From NCBI GenBank assembly GCA_015680685.1, contig MNCI01004755.1, positions 288,347 through 352,346 of the forward strand: 64,000 bases of DNA. Direction: 5' to 3'. The position numbers and the translations under genes were made by a program. Shown one piece after another: positions 1-10,455 of the stretch (positions are counted from its first letter, which is position 1; the number at the start of each line of letters is the position of its first letter). This stretch comes from Gnetum montanum (taxonomy: Eukaryota > Streptophyta > Gnetopsida > Gnetales > Gnetaceae). The notes beneath the pieces were generated by a model. That model saw only the letters and a program-made list of their open reading frames with translations. It searched no databases and was not told where the DNA came from.

Positions 1-2099
1 CATTGGGGACATGCTAACTAGCATTAACTAAGGAGGGGGGCAGTACAACTGCGAAAATATTAAAAATAGCTATTGATAACCTTAGTTTGAGCTACAATTT
101 TTTGGGACTAAACCCTATTTTAAATGATAATAATTACCATTAAAAATATTATATTAAATTTAATACTACTTTGACCATGTCTATGTTACTTTATTTGTCA
201 TATCTTTTTTTACCTTGCTTCCATCTAAACAAGACTCCCTATCATGACTTGCCAAGGACTTAAACTGGAAAAATGTGACCCTAATTAACTACGTTGGGCC
301 ATATGTAGCCTACTTTGCCTTGTTTGTCCCTATTCCCCACTATGATTTGACCTTATTTTACATTAACATTTCACCTCCTTTTCATCATTTTTGCATCATT
401 TGGCCTTGTTTGATCACATTATTTCATCATTTGACATTAGCATAGCCTTGCTTGATCTTATTTGACACCATTTTATATAGTTTTGACCATCATTTGGTCT
501 TAATTTGACCTCATTATGCATCATTTAACCCATGTTTCACCCTATTTGCTTTAACCTACCTCTTATAACCTTTATTGACCATATTAAAACCTTGTTTGGC
601 CTTTGATTTAGTATGTTTTTACCAATTTATGAATTAGTACTAAAGTATTTAACATTACTTTGACATTATTTTATTACATAGGTGCCACTTGATGTACTTA
701 AGTTGTCATGTAGGATCAAGCTAGGAAGATGAGGAAGCAAACTTGACTAGTTTTAAAGCCTAGGCCAAATTAACCTTACACACCCAACCCTTAAGTCTGA
801 AATCATTCTACTATGTATTCATAACACCCTAAAGTAGCCCACAGATCATTGACCTTACAGATAGAAACATAACAAAGGATTCCTTAGTCAAAGTTTCCAT
901 CTAAGATCACGATGATGAGGAGAAAACACATGAGACCAAGCTCCTCATTAGAACTTAAGCTTGCTCAAGATCAGATCAAACCCTTGTTATGCAACATTAA
1001 AGCCATCAAATAGCCTTGATTATATCTAAAATTCACATGTTTTCTTGTAGTATTATTTATCATTGTTGACAAGCTACAATGAATGACTAATATTGATGAC
1101 TTTGATGATCTACAATAAGTAGGCCCACAATGAACTACAAAACATTGTAAATCTAGTGTACACCTCACAAATTTCCCTATGTTTTAACAATGATGACCTA
1201 TTGTGGCCCAATTTTCTAGTGATCTAATATAGCCCTATACATTACTTTGTAATAACATGTTTTCTTTGGCTAGTTTTCTTATTCTCTTACAGTTGTACTT
1301 ATAGGATGAAGCCTGGAGTCATTGCAAAGGTGCAACTCATCATAGGAGCAAGTTACCACATGATCTTAATGAGTAAGATTTTTTGAGCTTGTCCTACTAT
1401 GCCAAGAGTGCTTATGCCATTTTCATCCTATTATCATTTCCTTGAATCCAACCTTGTACCCTAAATATAATCCTCCTTACCTTGAGTAACAATGATGACC
1501 TATGTCTGACACTCATGCATTATGGCCATATGACATCCCCATGCTGACCTGTGCCATTGAATGTAACACATCTCATTCTAGGGAAAAACCATTAATTCTA
1601 CTAGATGTAACACATCTTATTCAACAAGAAAAACAAGATCAAACTAGCCTTGGCAAAGAAATCCAATAAAGGTTTCACCCCACAAAAATAAGCGGAAGCA
1701 AACTCCTAAGAAGCTAGAAAGGCCAATGAAGACAAAAAGCCTAAACTAATGGCTTCAAAAATGCATAGGGAGGAGCGTAATGGTGAAAGAAACCTTGAAG
1801 TAAGATGTTAGATCCTCAAACACATTTGTTGAGTAACTAAGATCTCAAAATGCAAAGTGCTAAGACCCACTGATTGATCAACATGTCAGTGGCATAGCCA
1901 TAATGTCAACTATGGATGCATTGTTAACCTTGATAACCATTTTTCATATGTTACCTCATCATAGCTTTACACCATCATCACAAGCACTCTGGCATGGTTG
2001 TAATTAATGAATCAAGTACAGAGAAGGAACAGTGGCATTTTAAATTCTTTGTTAGTACCTCTTAGGTCAATCCTCCAGATACTAATAAAGAGGGGCCAA
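1..2099 (+). mobile_element. 3' non-coding internal region of Gypsy element copy C
   Basis: No open frame of note. The stretch aligns by eye, piece by piece, with about 35.0-36.62 kb: shared landmarks include 'cctaggtgc(c/t)actt' near 680 and 35213, 'catcatcacaagcactct' near 1975 and 36477, and the polypurine-like 'aaagaggggcca' near 2088 against 'aaagaggagcca' near 36609. In both places it runs directly into an LTR-like repeat. I read it as the long 3' untranslated part of a Tat-type Gypsy element whose coding part lies outside the window to the left. Confidence 0.6.
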
Positions 2100-3515
2100 T
2101 GAAACACCACCAAAATTGCATTTTATAACATTGTTTGTATTGTAACTTTCACCCCATGAAAATTTAGGCTTAAATTTCATTGTAAAATGTGAAGATTGTA
2201 ATCCAAGGGATGCAATTTCACATACTTTATAGTTTTGGGGTTGAAAAATGCCTCATAAGTGGTCAAAGGCTCATCTCTCAAGTGGAAAAAGCAATGTAAT
2301 GCCTATATTTAGACTTGGGAATGGGGTTAAAAATGCCTTTTGGGATGTCAAAATTGGCATTTTGATGGGTTTTATTAGGGGTATAACATTTACTATGCTA
2401 GAAACACTTGGTGGGTGGTGTAACATCATCCATGTCCAACGTAGGAAGGGGGTATAACTCTTGCCTCCCCTTCCCCCAGCATTGCTACTACATCCCCCAA
2501 CACTACACCTACATCCTAGCATTGCTCTAGTGTGGCTCTTATAGCCCCAGCAAGGGTCTAGCACTACTCCATTGAGGATCTAATGTTGCTCCAACAAGGG
2601 TCCAACATTGCTCCAGCATGTGTGACATACACCCAACATTGCCCATGCATCTCAGTGTGGCTCCTAAAGGTCTAGCATTTCTATTGGAAGGCCCAACATG
2701 GGTAAAATTCACATTTACTATTTTTATTAAATGAAATGGCTTTGACACAATGAGGGTATAAAACTTACCATACATAGTAACCCCACTAGATTTGAACACC
2801 TACCAAACTTGTATGTAGTAGAATTTTATCAACAATAAAGTAGAATTTGAAGCCAAATTTGTGGCCCAAAACCCTATAAAATCCAAGTACCAAGACCATG
2901 AAAGGGTTCCAAACTTTGTAAATTTTAGCTATTTTTCACATTTGAGAGCTCTTGCACACCTACAAATACATAACTTCTCAAATCCCCAGCATGGAACATC
3001 CATAGCCATTTTTACCCCCCTTTGAGATTTTGTGAGTTTTAGATATTAGCGCTAAGAATTTTGGGTTTTACCTTAAGCAAGGCTCTTCTTGGTAGCAAAA
3101 CCCCCTCACATATCTCATCCCCCTACATCACCAACATTATAGATCTAGTGAAAAGAGCAACAAAGGTTCGAAAGCATTGGGAGTTGTAGAACCTCTAGAT
3201 TATGGAGCTATTTATAGTAGTTTCAGCGAACTCTAAACCCCACCAAAGTGAACCCCCTTACTACTCTAGGCAAATATTATACACATTTCTTAAGTCATTC
3301 TTTATTTCTTTTAAAATAAATTTTATAATTCTATTTGTTTGCAAGATAGATTTATTTTTTCCATTTTGGTGCATTTATTTTATCATATCTATATTACATT
3401 TTTATTTTTTCTACCCCCATTTTACATTTTCCAAGTCCTTGGGTGATTTGCCAAACTGTCAAGGGCATTGAAAATCCTATTTTTTGGAAGTCCTTGGAAT
3501 CCAAGGTTAAATTAA
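2100..3515 (+). mobile_element. LTR copy C of the A/B/C/D Gypsy family
   Basis: Starts with TGAAACACCACC straight after a purine tract and shares its course with copies at 25632-27373 and 36622-38383: the 'gggctgaaaaatgc' region, the 'caagtggaaaaag' and 'cttgggaa' boxes, and the 3' part 'cttgggtgatttgcc...tcaaggg...gaatcc...aaggttaaa'. Similarity stops at about 3515, short of the CCAACACCAACA end seen in copy B, so the 3' end is lost or very decayed. Open frames inside (for example 2248-2457 and 3202-3471) are chance frames. Confidence 0.6.
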
Positions 3516-3701
3516 TTTAATTGTAATCTCTAAATTCAATAAATAAATTTATTAATGAGATATTATGATTAAGATTTAATAAAATAAAATTAAGGATTTT
3601 AAGATAATCAAAATGAGCTTTAGTCATCATGCAAACACTTGAATTCATGTAGACCAAATGGTTCTAGGCTTTGAAAGAATGGTAGTACTTCAACAAAGTC
3701 T
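3516..3701. other. AT-rich flank of Copia-1, no gene seen
   Basis: A short AT-rich stretch between the decayed LTR copy C and the start of the Copia-1 LTR at 3702. Nothing recognisable. Confidence 0.5.
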
Positions 3702-4759
3702 TGTTGACCTTTTGGTATGTTAAAACCTTAAGGAAAATAAAGATCATAGAATGTTTGTTCTAAATAATGTGTTTGCATGACATGAACAAGAACTCCACAA
3801 GGAGATGTCAAAATGAAGATTACATGGATAAGATGAGAGCATGGATGAAAACAAAGGCTACAAATCAAATGAAGATCTTTCAAGGACTAGCAAGAAGGAA
3901 AATTAATATGAGAAATCCTCAAAAGCCAAAGCTCAAAAGTTGAGGAGAAGTATCCTACAAACAATAGATGTCTACATCCAAGAGTAAACATCTCCCAGTA
4001 GATGTCCCACAAAAGACATCCCATTTTCTAGTGAGACATCTCTCTTGAATTGAGGCCAATCTCAAGTAGATATTTCAACTTTGAAGTAGACATCTACACT
4101 AGTCATTAGGTAGCTGTTGCATGATTTCTAAGGAGTTTCTAAAAACTCTAAGATTATAAAAAGATGTCAAAATCTTGAGAACTTTGAAAATATTACATAG
4201 AATATCAATCATTGTCCATTCTAAGCTATTGTATTCTTGCTCTTCATTGTAACATCATTTTCTTAGTTGTATGTTGTACTGAGCTTCAAGTACAAGGACT
4301 TGTAAATTCCATGACATTCTTTCCTTATATCTTTCTCTCTTTATTGTAGCCTTATGAGGTCAATATGCTTCTTGCAAGAAGGCATCCATATTGAGATTGT
4401 TGCAACTTTGTAGGGTTAAGTGGTTTTGCAATGTTAAAAATAGTCTAGAGTGGAGCTTAATTTTGTAAAGGTTATGGGATCCTTGAAATCACATTATGAG
4501 TTTATCAGAACCTTGTAGGGTTAAGTGGTTTTGCAATAAGAAAACACTCTAGTGCAAAGCTTAGAGCTTGTATAGGATATGATTCCCTTCAAACCACATT
4601 TATTGAGAAAGAAAGTTTAAAGGTATGCACAGATTCTACCCTCTGAGTGTGAACATATCCAAGTTGGGAAACCATGTAAAATTTGATGTGTGTGTGTGTG
4701 GCAAGTAAATTTTTAATTGAAAAATTTATACAAACCCCCTTCTAAGTTCTTAATCCTCA
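3702..4759 (+). repeat. Copia-1 5' LTR
   Basis: Matches 19051-20089 along its length. It contains many copies of the octamer AGATGTCT or its reverse complement AGACATCT (about 3950-4100) and a (GT)n run near 4687. Confidence 0.93.
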
Positions 4760-4761
4760 AC

Positions 4762-4778
4762 TGGACTTGGAGCATAGT
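4762..4778 (+). promoter_or_regulatory. Copia-1 degenerate primer-binding site
   Basis: TGGACTTGGAGCATAGT lies two bases after the LTR, where related Copia-2 has TGGTATCAAAGCATGG, the usual plant Copia site matching the 3' end of initiator tRNA-Met. Only TGG and AGCAT are kept, so the site is mutated. Confidence 0.5.
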
Positions 4779-4801
4779 CATCTCATGTAAATATACTCAA
4801 C

Positions 4802-5287
4802 ATGAACATGGAAGGGGCAATGAACATTGGATCATCAGCAACTATTAGATTCAATTGGACAAATAGATTGATATGTTTCATCAATTTCTTATTGAAGTGT
4901 TGTATTCAATTCCTTTACTACATCAATAAAGATAAGTTTCTTAATTCCTCATCTACATTCATTTTGATAGGTAACAGAGGGGACAATATAGCCTTTAGAA
5001 GAGATTATATCTATAGGATTGGAAATATCTATGAAAATTTGGACAAGAAAGGAAGTCCAAATGATCATAGAAGTCATCATAAAGACTATGATAACTCCTT
5101 TGAAAAAATGTATTGGTTATTTTGCAATGAAATTATTTATTTTGAAAGTCTATTCTTTAAAATAAAAGATATCTTAGATGACAAAGAGATTAATATTGTA
5201 ACTCTTAATGATGAATGTTCTTATCTTAAGAAAGAAAAATTAGATATAACAGCTAAGATTCAAAGACTAACCAAGTTCATTGAGTAG
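4802..5287 (+). pseudogene. Copia-1 gag remnant
   Basis: An open frame of 161 residues just after the primer site, the position of Copia gag. The second half is Lys/Glu-rich and helical in look (LKKEKLDITAKIQRL near residues 138-152), as in the C-terminal part of Copia gag before the zinc knuckle. The N-terminal gag domain, seen in Copia-2 as a start with a FNGFSFTYWKDRM-like motif, is not recognisable, so the frame is partial. It ends in a stop at 5287; pieces of gag continue in other frames. Confidence 0.55.
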
Positions 5288-5389
5288 ATGAATAAAAAAA
5301 TTTAGAAAAAACTAAAGATCAAGAGTAAAAGGATGTATGCATCAAGGGTTCTTCTGAAGGAAGTTGTTCTAGGTTTGGTAACATAACAA

Positions 5390-5730
5390 AATTTAGGACT
5401 CTAAATTATTTCTATTGCAAAAAATTTGGACATGTTTAGACATATTTCTATCTTAGAATAAAACATTACACTTGGTCTTTTCAAAAATAGCATAGACAAG
5501 GTACTTTGTAGGGAAATAAAGTGTGGAAGAAGAAAGAGAGAGAGCCTAAATAGAACATGATGAATCAAGTTGCTCTCTCTACAATCAAAACAAGAACATG
5601 GTATATTGGTAGCAATTGTTCAAGGCATATGACAAGAGATAAAGCCCAATTCATACACTTCGCATAACAAAATTATAGAACCATTACCTTTGGAGATGAC
5701 ATGGAGGCTCCTATAACAGGTTTGATACCA
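5390..5730 (+). pseudogene. Copia-1 zinc knuckle and protease remnant
   Basis: Around 5410-5450 the frame reads YCKKFGHV, the front of a CCHC knuckle (nucleic-acid binding in gag), followed by a stop. Around 5599-5650 the frame reads WYIGSNCSRHMTRDK, the Copia retropepsin region whose usual form is WxxDSGCSxHMT; here the catalytic Asp-Ser-Gly is changed to Gly-Ser-Asn, so the protease is dead. The functions are family knowledge; the motifs and breaks are read from the sequence. Confidence 0.7.
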
Positions 5731-5959
5731 TAGGAGAAAAAGGTAAGGGATAACCTACTGTAAATGAATTTTTCTTTATCGAAGGATTAAAGCATAATCT
5801 TCTCAGTGTTAGTTAACTCTATGATTTAAATTTTGATGTTACTTTTTAAAAAGAAACTTGTAAAATAAGAGACTTAACCACTAGAAACATTATGATAGAA
5901 GAAGCTAGAAAGGTCAATGTTTACACTACTATATTTGGAGATAATCCTAACCTTGAATC

Positions 5960-6721
5960 CAAGTGCTTATTAGTAATGCAAATGATGCTGATATGTGGCA
6001 TAGAACGTTGGGCCACATAAATAAAGAAATTCTTCAGAATTTGGTGATAAAGGAAATGGTTTTTAGATTGCCCAAACTTAAAGACTTCAATTTTAACACT
6101 TGTGAAGCATGCTAAAAGGAAAAGCAAACAAAGGTAAGGTTTGGTAAGAAAAATTATATCTCTACCTTTCATCCCTTAGATTTACTTCACATAGATCTAG
6201 TTTATCCTTCTCAAACACTTATTTTGGGGAAGAAGAGGTATTTTCTAACCATTGTTGATGATTACTCTCATTTTACTTGGGCTACTTTCTTATATCACAA
6301 AGATGAAGTAGTTGATCATTTCTTAAGAATTTGCAATTAGATTCAAAAATGAAAAAAAAAGGTTGTGGTGTCAAAGTCATGAAGAGTAACAATGGAGGGG
6401 AATTCAACAATGCCAAATTTGAGTAATATTGTCAAATAAATTCCATAATTTATCAATTCTCTATTGTAAGAACTCAATAGAATGGTGTAGCTGAAAGAAG
6501 GAATAGGATCTTGAATGAAATGAGGAGAACTATATTGAATGATAGAAATCTTCCTTACCACATTTGGATTGAAGTAATTAACAATTCTTGCTATGTCTCC
6601 AATAGAGTTCTAGTAAGAAGGTTCACCTCTAAAAATCCTTATGAATTGTGGATTAGTATAAAACCTTCAATAGGTTATTTTCATGTCTTTGGTTCCAAAT
6701 AATATTTTCTAAATGATAAAG
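5960..6721 (+). pseudogene. Copia-1 integrase, N-terminal and core part
   Basis: Integrase inserts the cDNA into the host chromosome. Visible in order: the GAG-pre-integrase motif DMWHRTLGHINKEIL (about 5990-6035), LLHIDLVYP carrying the first core Asp, YFLTIVDDYSHFTWATF (about 6240-6290), then after a frame change SNNGGEFNNAKFE, where the second catalytic Asp of the usual SDNGGEF is Asn, and NGVAERRNRILNEMRRT with the catalytic Glu (about 6483-6530). The frame reaches FHVFGSK, a stop, YFLNDK and is then cut by element G. The next codons are found at 17327. Confidence 0.85.
6717..6721. repeat. Element G target-site duplication, left copy (TAAAG)
   Basis: TAAAG directly precedes the TGTTGGC start of the left LTR, and the identical TAAAG follows the right LTR at 17322-17326. 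A 5-bp duplication is usual for LTR-element integration. Confidence 0.95.
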
Positions 6722-7969
6722 TGTTGGCGACCGTTTGGGACGCGACTGCCAACGAGTGTCCTTGAATAAGATTTAGGTGCTTGTTGGTCTTCTGGCAACA
6801 CCAAGGCCCAGATACCTCCAAATAGACTCGGTAGTTAATGTGAGTATGTGTGTGTGCTATTGCGGTGTGTGGTTGTGAAAAATGATTGGGTTGTGTGTAA
6901 AACTACAAATGACTTATCTTAAAGAGATTCAGCCAACTTTGCCAAGTATTGTGAGTTGTTGGGAGTTCCTATTTTGTTTAATTGCCTAGTCTATGCGATC
7001 CTTATAATACCTACTTGTAACAAATAAAGTTTTGCAAAAAAATTTGAGCACAACTCTACAAATATACTTCTAATTTTCCTCAGAGAAAGAGATAGTTCCA
7101 CAAGAAAACTAGAAATAGAAAGAAGAGAAAAAGAAAGCAGATTTGTGTAAAGATCTCAAATATTTAAACAAGGTAAAATGATATGGGTAAACAGTTTGCA
7201 ATAAAGCTATCTCAAATTCAATAACTATGAATTGTTCAAACTTCCAAGGCTCAAATAAGCAATTTCTTCAAGACAATCCTACTATGCTACCCAAAAAATT
7301 GTTATGTAAACTATCATGTACCAAACTCTATTTTGGCTAGATAATGGACGTTAACAATTGCATTCAATAGAACCTTCAAAATACTTGAAAATTTCTGATT
7401 GAAAGGCCACAGACATTTACTTTAAAGATAAAAGAAGCTATTCTAGTCCTATCAAAATACCAAAGATTTTTTGAACCCTCTTGACTATTCAATCGTTCAA
7501 CGATTTGACTACATGCAGAGGCTCTCTTACAACAATCTCAATAGCGGTTCTTATACATTGCACAATAATAAAATTCACTACTAAACTACTCTTAAGGCTT
7601 TCAAACACAAGCTTTTCTATGGAAAAATTTTAATAGAAATTTTGTATCATGCAACAAGAACAATAAGAGCAATCTAAAAATCCCAAAATTACTTGCCAAG
7701 CATGATACTATCTAAACCACTAGCTAAACAATTTAAACAAAATAAAAAATAAACATAACTCACAAGAATATGACAAAGAGGCTGAAATATTGTCTTTAGC
7801 AAGTCATCTCACAAGAAATCTTTTACAATATCTTCCTCCAAGACCCAAAGTGAGAGCCCAAGTGTGTTCAAGTAGTGTCTCTCCTTCCTACCCTTGAAGC
7901 CCTTTTAGAGGGTCTCATAGGTAGTTAGGTAAGTTAAAAAAATTTTGGGTGATTATAACCACCATAGAG

Positions 7970-8080
7970 ATAAAAAAGCTACAGTTGACAAGTGTCCCAT
8001 GTAGTTGACAAGTGGCCCATTCAGTTGCCAAATGGTCACCATGGAGATAAAAAAGTTGTAGTTGACAAGTGGCCTTTATA
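7970..8080. repeat. Short ~20-bp minisatellite inside the G 3' LTR
   Basis: GTTGACAAGTG(T/G)CCCATGTA-type units of about 20 bp occur three to four times; the last copy is set off by CACCATGGAGATAAAAAAG. The same array lies at about 15067-15175 in the other LTR, so it predates this insertion. Confidence 0.7.
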
Positions 8081-8342
8081 GTGGTTACAAACATCATGGG
8101 ATTAAGGCTAGGAAGTTACAACTTCCACATAAAGTTACAATTATAGAAATAAAAGCTATGGTTTCCAAGTGTCTTATTGGATAACTATCCAATATAACTC
8201 CTTAGCATATGCAAATTTTTAAATCAATATTAATACTCACTTGGTATACAACCAAGGGCTGTCAAACGTACAACAGCATAATAACAACTAAATTACTTAT
8301 ATCAAATCCCAAACTTAATTAAAATAAATGTTGTATGAATTT

Positions 8343-8700
8343 TTAAATAAAGAACATAGTGAGGCCACGTGGCGTGTAAATAATGTGGGCTAGTCCAGGT
8401 AGCGAGACCGATGGAAGTTGTTGTACCGCCAGTAGTGCAAACCTATGGATTACTCCATTAACCAATGGACTGGTGTGTTTTTGTGGTGCGTCAGCACTAC
8501 ATCCATCTTCATTATCACTGGAAATGATTTCCAAATTAAATCATGCATACCTGCTAAATCTTCTTCTGGGTAATTGCAAGGAAGGAGGTGATACTAAAGC
8601 AATTGGACAGGGTGTTCAAACAAGAAGATGGCAGATTTCACAGACAACTACCACCGCAAAAAAAGGCCCTACCATGTTACGCCTCCTCCATCTTTGATGT
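8343..8700 (-). other. Unrecognised conserved segment of the G 3' LTR, possibly a decayed kinase end
   Basis: On the minus strand short frames read LQLPRRRFSRYA, a stop, then a Ser/Asp-rich tail IISSDNEDGCSADAPQKHTS. The equivalent at 15440-15790 reads IISSDNEDRCKADTPQQHTS. Position downstream of the CRK start and the Pro-then-Ser-rich look would suit the C-terminal tail of a receptor kinase, but no kinase motif is visible, so this is only a suggestion. Plus-strand open frames here (8383-8697; 15468-15791) are antisense and have no recognisable product. Confidence 0.3.
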
Positions 8701-8833
8701 TATTGATGTTGTTGCTAATTCCATTTAGTTGCACCGATTCTACTGGTGTTTGTTCCATTTTCTTGCGTTGATTTCTTTTTGGAAGGTTCTTTTATCCATT
8801 TTCATGGCCTCGGTAGCATCAATGTGAAGAGGA

Positions 8834-9110
8834 TTACCCTGGGGAATCCTGTGACGTCTGATTTTCACCATTGGCCCTTTCCGTGCTGAAAGCTTCAATG
8901 GAAGCCCTAATTTTCTCTGTAATTTTGGTGGCTTTAACGGATGTAATTCTTAAGCAGCATAGAACCTTGTTCTGAGAAACACCGAAGCTACCAGCCTTGA
9001 TGATGCTGCAAAGGTCACCATGCATGTTAACGTTGACAGTTATGTAGGGATATCCTTCCACATGGGTAGCTGGAGATAGTGTTTTTGAAGCTTCTTGCAT
9101 CATCAAAATC
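8834..9110 (-). pseudogene. Unrecognised LTR-encoded segment between CRK part and tail
   Basis: The frame carries PYITVNVNMHGDLCSIIKAG and KATKITEKIRASIEAFS; the same peptide, lightly changed, is kept in the other LTR at 15922-16143. I do not recognise it. It lies where the body of the CRK kinase would be, yet shows no HRD, DFG or APE motif. It may come from another host gene joined to the CRK piece, or from a shifted frame. Transition-only differences between the two copies mean that frame conservation is weak evidence for coding. Confidence 0.35.
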
Positions 9111-9149
9111 CACAAAATCTTCTGAATTGCTCTCTGTCTCGATTTGGTC

Positions 9150-10123
9150 CCTGGTCGTTCCTCCTTGTCCAACCTTTATAGAACCCTGGAAATTCTTGGT
9201 GGCACTCTTGATATCTTTAGGAGTAAATTCTATGGGACAATCAATTTGGGTAAGATGATCCACCCTCTCGTTTGATGATGAAGTCCCTTGTACAAAAATG
9301 CCCATAGCAGAAGGCGGAATGTTATGAAGAAAGTGTAGCGATGCAGGACTTGTAGCAGGTGGAGAGAAAATGGGAGAAGAAGAAGCAGCAGGCTTAATTG
9401 CAAGGGCCACAGAAAATGGTGTGATTTCTTATTCCACAAGGCAGCTTCTAAGCACATTTCTACCTCCTTCACTATCCTTTGCAGAGCTCAAAAGATTTGA
9501 AAGACAGTGGGTCAAGCAAATGTTGCGGTCCTCTGTGGAAAGATCTCGCCAACACTAAACCATCCCATAAATAGTGACGTTGCTGCCTTTGGTAGAACTT
9601 GCAGCATATCTGCTTCATGAATTTGAGCTCGCTTACGCAATCAGATAGTAAGCAACTACTGCTTGGTTCTTTCAAAGCTATCAAGGTCTGAAACATTTTG
9701 TGGGTTGGTAAAGATACTAGATATCTATCATTGTGCATGAAAGCTACCACATGAAGTTAAAGAACTCAAATTGCATATAACAAGTTTTATACCAAATTGC
9801 AGCTCCCACATTAAGCTTGCAAGTTTCTTGAATCCTTTTTGGAAGCTTGAACAACTAAAACACTGGTTGGCCATCTGGTCTCCTTTGCACTAGAACAAGC
9901 CATAGACTGTGTTATTTCCTTGCTCAACAATAGAGATGTTGAATGTTGTAGGTTGTGAAGATGCTTTCACAAGGTTATCCAAGACTGTGTCAATATTTTT
10001 GACCAACTGAGTTCCTTTTGTGTAGTTGCTAAGGTTGCAACCAGGGTTGGTGCAGCTACAAATGACCCAGCAGCAGCACAGGATGAGCATTACCAAAGCT
10101 AAGACGATGCAGTCATTCGCCAT
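9150..10123 (-). pseudogene. DUF26 cysteine-rich receptor-like kinase fragment, 3' LTR copy
   Basis: CRKs are plasma-membrane kinases with two extracellular Gnk2/DUF26 domains; Gnk2-type domains can bind mannose and act in defence. Read in order: ATG at 10123, a hydrophobic signal peptide (VLALVMLILCCCW), the first DUF26 start (CNLSNYTKGTQ), VYGLF, then an in-frame TAG where Gln is expected, and CKGDQMANQCFSC, the C-x8-C-x2-C motif. After frame changes come GAAIWYKTCYMQFE, TNPQNVSD and a second DUF26 (VTIYGMVQCWRDLSTEDRNIC) whose middle Cys is Arg. A Pro/Ser stalk leads straight to EFTPKDIKSATKNF and KVGQGG, the start of the kinase (about 9236-9159). No membrane segment and no further kinase motifs are seen. 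A dead captured gene. Confidence 0.85.
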
Positions 10124-10179
10124 TACTTTCTGTTGATGCTTACAGAAGCATAGGTCTTTTCAACTCATCATGAAAAGCG

Positions 10180-10200
10180 AAGCCTGCTTTATAGTAATAC
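10180..10200 (-). promoter_or_regulatory. TATA-like box upstream of the captured CRK start
   Basis: The minus strand reads ATTACTATAAAGCAGG about 60 bases before the ATG at 10123; the right LTR has TGTAAAG instead. Spacing suits a core promoter with a short 5' leader, so the gene may have been taken with its own start region. Inference only. Confidence 0.4.
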
Positions 10201-10248
10201 TTTGAATCATCTAATCTTGTTCCATGAAATGGCCAAAATGTGCCAACA

Positions 10249-10265
10249 TTTCTACCCCCTTTAAA
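10249..10265 (-). promoter_or_regulatory. Element G polypurine tract
   Basis: In element direction AAAGGGGGTAGAAA directly precedes the TGTTGGC of the 3' LTR. This is the expected primer for plus-strand DNA synthesis. Confidence 0.85.
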
Positions 10266-10455
10266 AGGCTTAAAGAAATTTATGCCAGCCTCATTTTAAA
10301 ACTAAACTATACTTGAAGCTTTTATTCAACTTTTTACAGCTGAAAAGATAAATCTTTTTGGAGGAAAATTCCCATCAAACATAAGGTTTGGTGGTATAAA
10401 AACCTTGTTTCTAAAAAGAAATAAACTGTACATTATCAAGTCCTTTACTCATGGA

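Larger units (their letters stand above)
6722..10248 (-). repeat. Element G 3' LTR (3,527 bp)
   Basis: On the plus strand it begins TGTTGGCGACCGTTTGGG and ends TGTGCCAACA. It matches 13785-17321 across its whole length. In element direction it starts at 10248 with about 125 bp of 5' sequence, then a DUF26/CRK pseudogene (10123 to about 9150), then unrecognised sequence, a short minisatellite and about 1.2 kb of AT-rich DNA to the CA end. Confidence 0.95.

Noticed and set aside
4680-4705. (GT)n run as a marker or regulatory repeat
   Set aside because: A short simple repeat in the LTR with no counterpart of like length in the other LTR.
8383-8697. Plus-strand open frame of 104 residues, with a counterpart at 15468-15791, as an antisense gene
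   Set aside because: It lies antisense in the LTR, matches nothing I know, and the two copies are alike only because LTRs are copies of each other.
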